Positions 6,187 through 7,132 of a DNA stretch of 7,132 nucleotides are shown in pieces; position 1 is the first letter of the stretch; every line of letters begins with the position of its first letter. The stretch comes from Stenotrophomonas maltophilia (GTDB lineage: Bacteria > Pseudomonadota > Gammaproteobacteria > Xanthomonadales > Xanthomonadaceae). A program made the translations under genes and the position numbers. The notes below the pieces were generated by a model that worked only from the letters and a program-made list of their open reading frames with translations, did no database searches and was not told the DNA's origin. The stretch is from the NCBI GenBank assembly GCA_002435595.1, contig DJBL01000042.1, forward strand, positions 1 through 7,132, given 5' to 3'.

Positions 6187-6239
6187 GTGGAACTCCTTGC
6201 GGGTAGCGATGGAAGAAGCGACGTAGCCGGGGCGCGCGA

Positions 6240-6809
6240 TCAGCGCGTGACCCGGATGACGCCGCAGGCGATTCGGGCACCGGCATTGCCGGCGGGCTGG
6301 CTGCGGTAATCGTCGGCGTTGGCGTGCACGACCAGTGCGCGTCCTGCGATATCGGTGGCTGCGCCGCCGCCAAGGGTCACCGCTGGCAGGTGCACATCCA
6401 CGTTGACCCGGCCCTGCGCATCGGCGCGCAGGTTGTCCATGTCGCCGAGGTGGTGGATGCCGGCACTGCTGCGGCCGTGCGGCTGCAGGGTCGGATTGAA
6501 GTGCGCCCCGGCGCTGCTGGCATCCACCGCACTGCAGTCGCCGCGCTCGTGCACATGGAAAGCCGCGGTCTGCAGCGGCTGCAGGCCACCGATCACCCCG
6601 GTGATGTGCACGCCCTGCGCATACGGCACCAGCGCCAGGCGGCCACTGACCAGGCTGGCCGAAGCCGGAGCGAGGTTGGCTTCGGCCAGCTTTGCCGTGC
6701 TCACCAGCGGACCCGGCGGCGGCGGTGCCGGGCGGGTCGGGGGCGTGCTGCCGCAGGCAGCCAGGCCGAGCGTGGCCACTGCAACGAGGGCGATGTGGGA
6801 ACTGCGCAT
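6240..6809 (-). CDS. sodC: Cu/Zn superoxide dismutase family lipoprotein (copy 2)
   Basis: This is a second SodC of 189 residues. The lipobox LAAC (16-19) predicts a lipid-anchored Cys19 with Gly20 at +2, followed by a short proline-rich linker (PAPPPPGP). All metal ligands are visible: Cu His85, His87, His103 and His162; Zn His103, His111, His120 and Asp123; the disulfide Cys92-Cys182 and Arg179 are also present. It differs from copy 1 in ways worth noting. The usual HGFHxH is AAFHVH, losing the conserved glycine before the copper histidines. HHGGDxPN is HHLGDMDN, and the long linker is missing. It should still bind both metals, but activity may be lower or altered. ATG 6809 has AAGGAG (6816-6821) six bases upstream, the same spacing as copy 1. 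It is the first sodC of the pair and lies 92 bases downstream of ntrC on the same strand. Confidence 0.93.
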   Translation of the reverse strand: MRSSHIALVAVATLGLAACGSTPPTRPAPPPPGPLVSTAKLAEANLAPASASLVSGRLALVPYAQGVHITGVIGGLQPLQTAAFHVHERGDCSAVDASSAGAHFNPTLQPHGRSSAGIHHLGDMDNLRADAQGRVNVDVHLPAVTLGGGAATDIAGRALVVHANADDYRSQPAGNAGARIACGVIRVTR

Positions 6810-6844
6810 GGAGAACTCCTTGGTTGCAAACTAACGGCGGGCAC

Positions 6845-6894
6845 GTCCACAGGCCATGAAAGCGACCCGGACACGCCACACACGCGATGTGGAC
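6845..6894. other. Inverted repeat between ntrC and sodC
   Basis: GTCCACA (6845-6851) and TGTGGAC (6888-6894) are perfect 7-bp inverted arms 36 bases apart. A nested CCACA (6876-6880) can also pair with TGTGG (6888-6892). No T-run follows on either strand, so it is not a typical rho-independent terminator. It occupies the only stretch where a promoter or operator for the sodC pair could lie. Its function is unknown and chance is possible at this GC content. Confidence 0.35.
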
Positions 6895-6901
6895 ATGCGG
6901 T

Positions 6902-7132
6902 TCATCCGCCGCGGCGGCGCCCGGCGCCGAGCTTGCGGGTCAACGTGTTGCGGCCCATGCCCAGGCGGGCTGCCGCTTCTGCGCGGCGACCATGGGTGAT
7001 CTGCAGGGCCGCCTCGAGCAGGGCCTGGTCCACGCGCTCGCGGACCTGCGCGTGCAGGCCTTCGGCGCCCTCGGCCAGGCGCTGGCGCGCCCAGGTGGAC
7101 AACAGCGTCTCCCACTGGCCCGGGTCGCCGAC
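6902..7132 (-). CDS. ntrC: Nitrogen regulation response regulator NtrC, C-terminal fragment
   Basis: Only the last 76 residues are in the window; the gene enters from the right edge and ends at TGA (6902-6904). NtrC is the sigma-54 activator that responds to nitrogen limitation after phosphorylation by NtrB. Its receiver and AAA+ domains would lie outside the window. What is visible is the end of the linker (WETLLSTWARQRLAEGAEGL) and the Fis-type helix-turn-helix (about visible residues 36-68). The latter ends in GRNTLTRKL, the same string that closes E. coli NtrC, and is preceded by the family's LL..AL..T.G...EAA..LG pattern. That match separates it from other Fis-type activators. A short basic tail (GAGRRRGG) follows. 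Expected neighbours to the right are the rest of ntrC and possibly ntrB. Confidence 0.87.
   Translation of the reverse strand, partial: VGDPGQWETLLSTWARQRLAEGAEGLHAQVRERVDQALLEAALQITHGRRAEAAARLGMGRNTLTRKLGAGRRRGG

Noticed and set aside
6823..6845. Possible sigma-54 promoter before sodC (TTTGCAA at 6824-6830, suggestive because ntrC is adjacent)
   Set aside because: The -12 GC element is there, but the required GG ten bases further upstream reads CG, and the start site would fall inside the ribosome-binding site.
6187..6879. N-terminal extension of the copy 1 sodC frame
   Set aside because: The lipoprotein signal and the AAGGAG site fix the start at 6186. The extension overlaps the second sodC in another frame.

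Overview
This is a GC-rich window with coding sequence on both strands. It looks like chromosome of a gammaproteobacterium in the Xanthomonadaceae (Lysobacteraceae), most likely Stenotrophomonas. Two points support this. The gene set (separate hemD, hemX and hemY, a FadI-type thiolase, tandem lipoprotein SodC genes, NtrC) fits the family. The intergenic regions also carry 22-bp palindromes headed by GTAG with a 7-3-7 stem-loop, which is the form of the SMAG REP elements described in S. maltophilia. The genus call is an inference from those repeats.

Layout. (1) Bases 1-2939, plus strand: the 3' part of hemD (uroporphyrinogen-III synthase), then hemX and hemY, which overlap by four bases. This is the distal end of a haem-biosynthesis operon of the hemCDXY type; hemC would lie to the left. 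(2) Bases 2940-3127: a convergent intergenic region with three intact SMAG units and a bidirectional rho-independent terminator. (3) Bases 3128-4408, minus strand: a FadI-type acyl-CoA thiolase for the last step of fatty-acid beta-oxidation. (4) Bases 4409-4515: a 107-bp divergent promoter region. (5) Bases 4516-5403, plus strand: a 295-residue cytoplasmic protein that I do not recognise. (6) Bases 5404-5550: a second convergent intergenic region with two decayed SMAG-like palindromes and a strong bidirectional terminator. (7) Bases 5551-6809, minus strand: two tandem Cu/Zn superoxide dismutase genes, both encoding predicted lipoproteins and both with complete metal ligands. (8) Bases 6902-7132, minus strand: the C-terminal DNA-binding end of NtrC, cut by the right edge.

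How the genes relate. HemD makes uroporphyrinogen III, and HemX and HemY are membrane-anchored partner proteins of the same operon. The thiolase is a separate lipid-catabolism unit. The two SodC proteins should sit in the cell envelope and remove superoxide outside the cytoplasm. They lie downstream of ntrC on the same strand with no visible terminator between, so read-through is possible, but I see no sigma-54 promoter that would make them NtrC targets.

No phage, transposase, CRISPR array, tRNA or rRNA is visible. Most of the window is ordinary core genome. The least explained items are the REP architecture of the two convergent gene ends, the uncharacterised 295-residue protein, the DPV-type repeat tail of HemY and the paired SodC lipoproteins.
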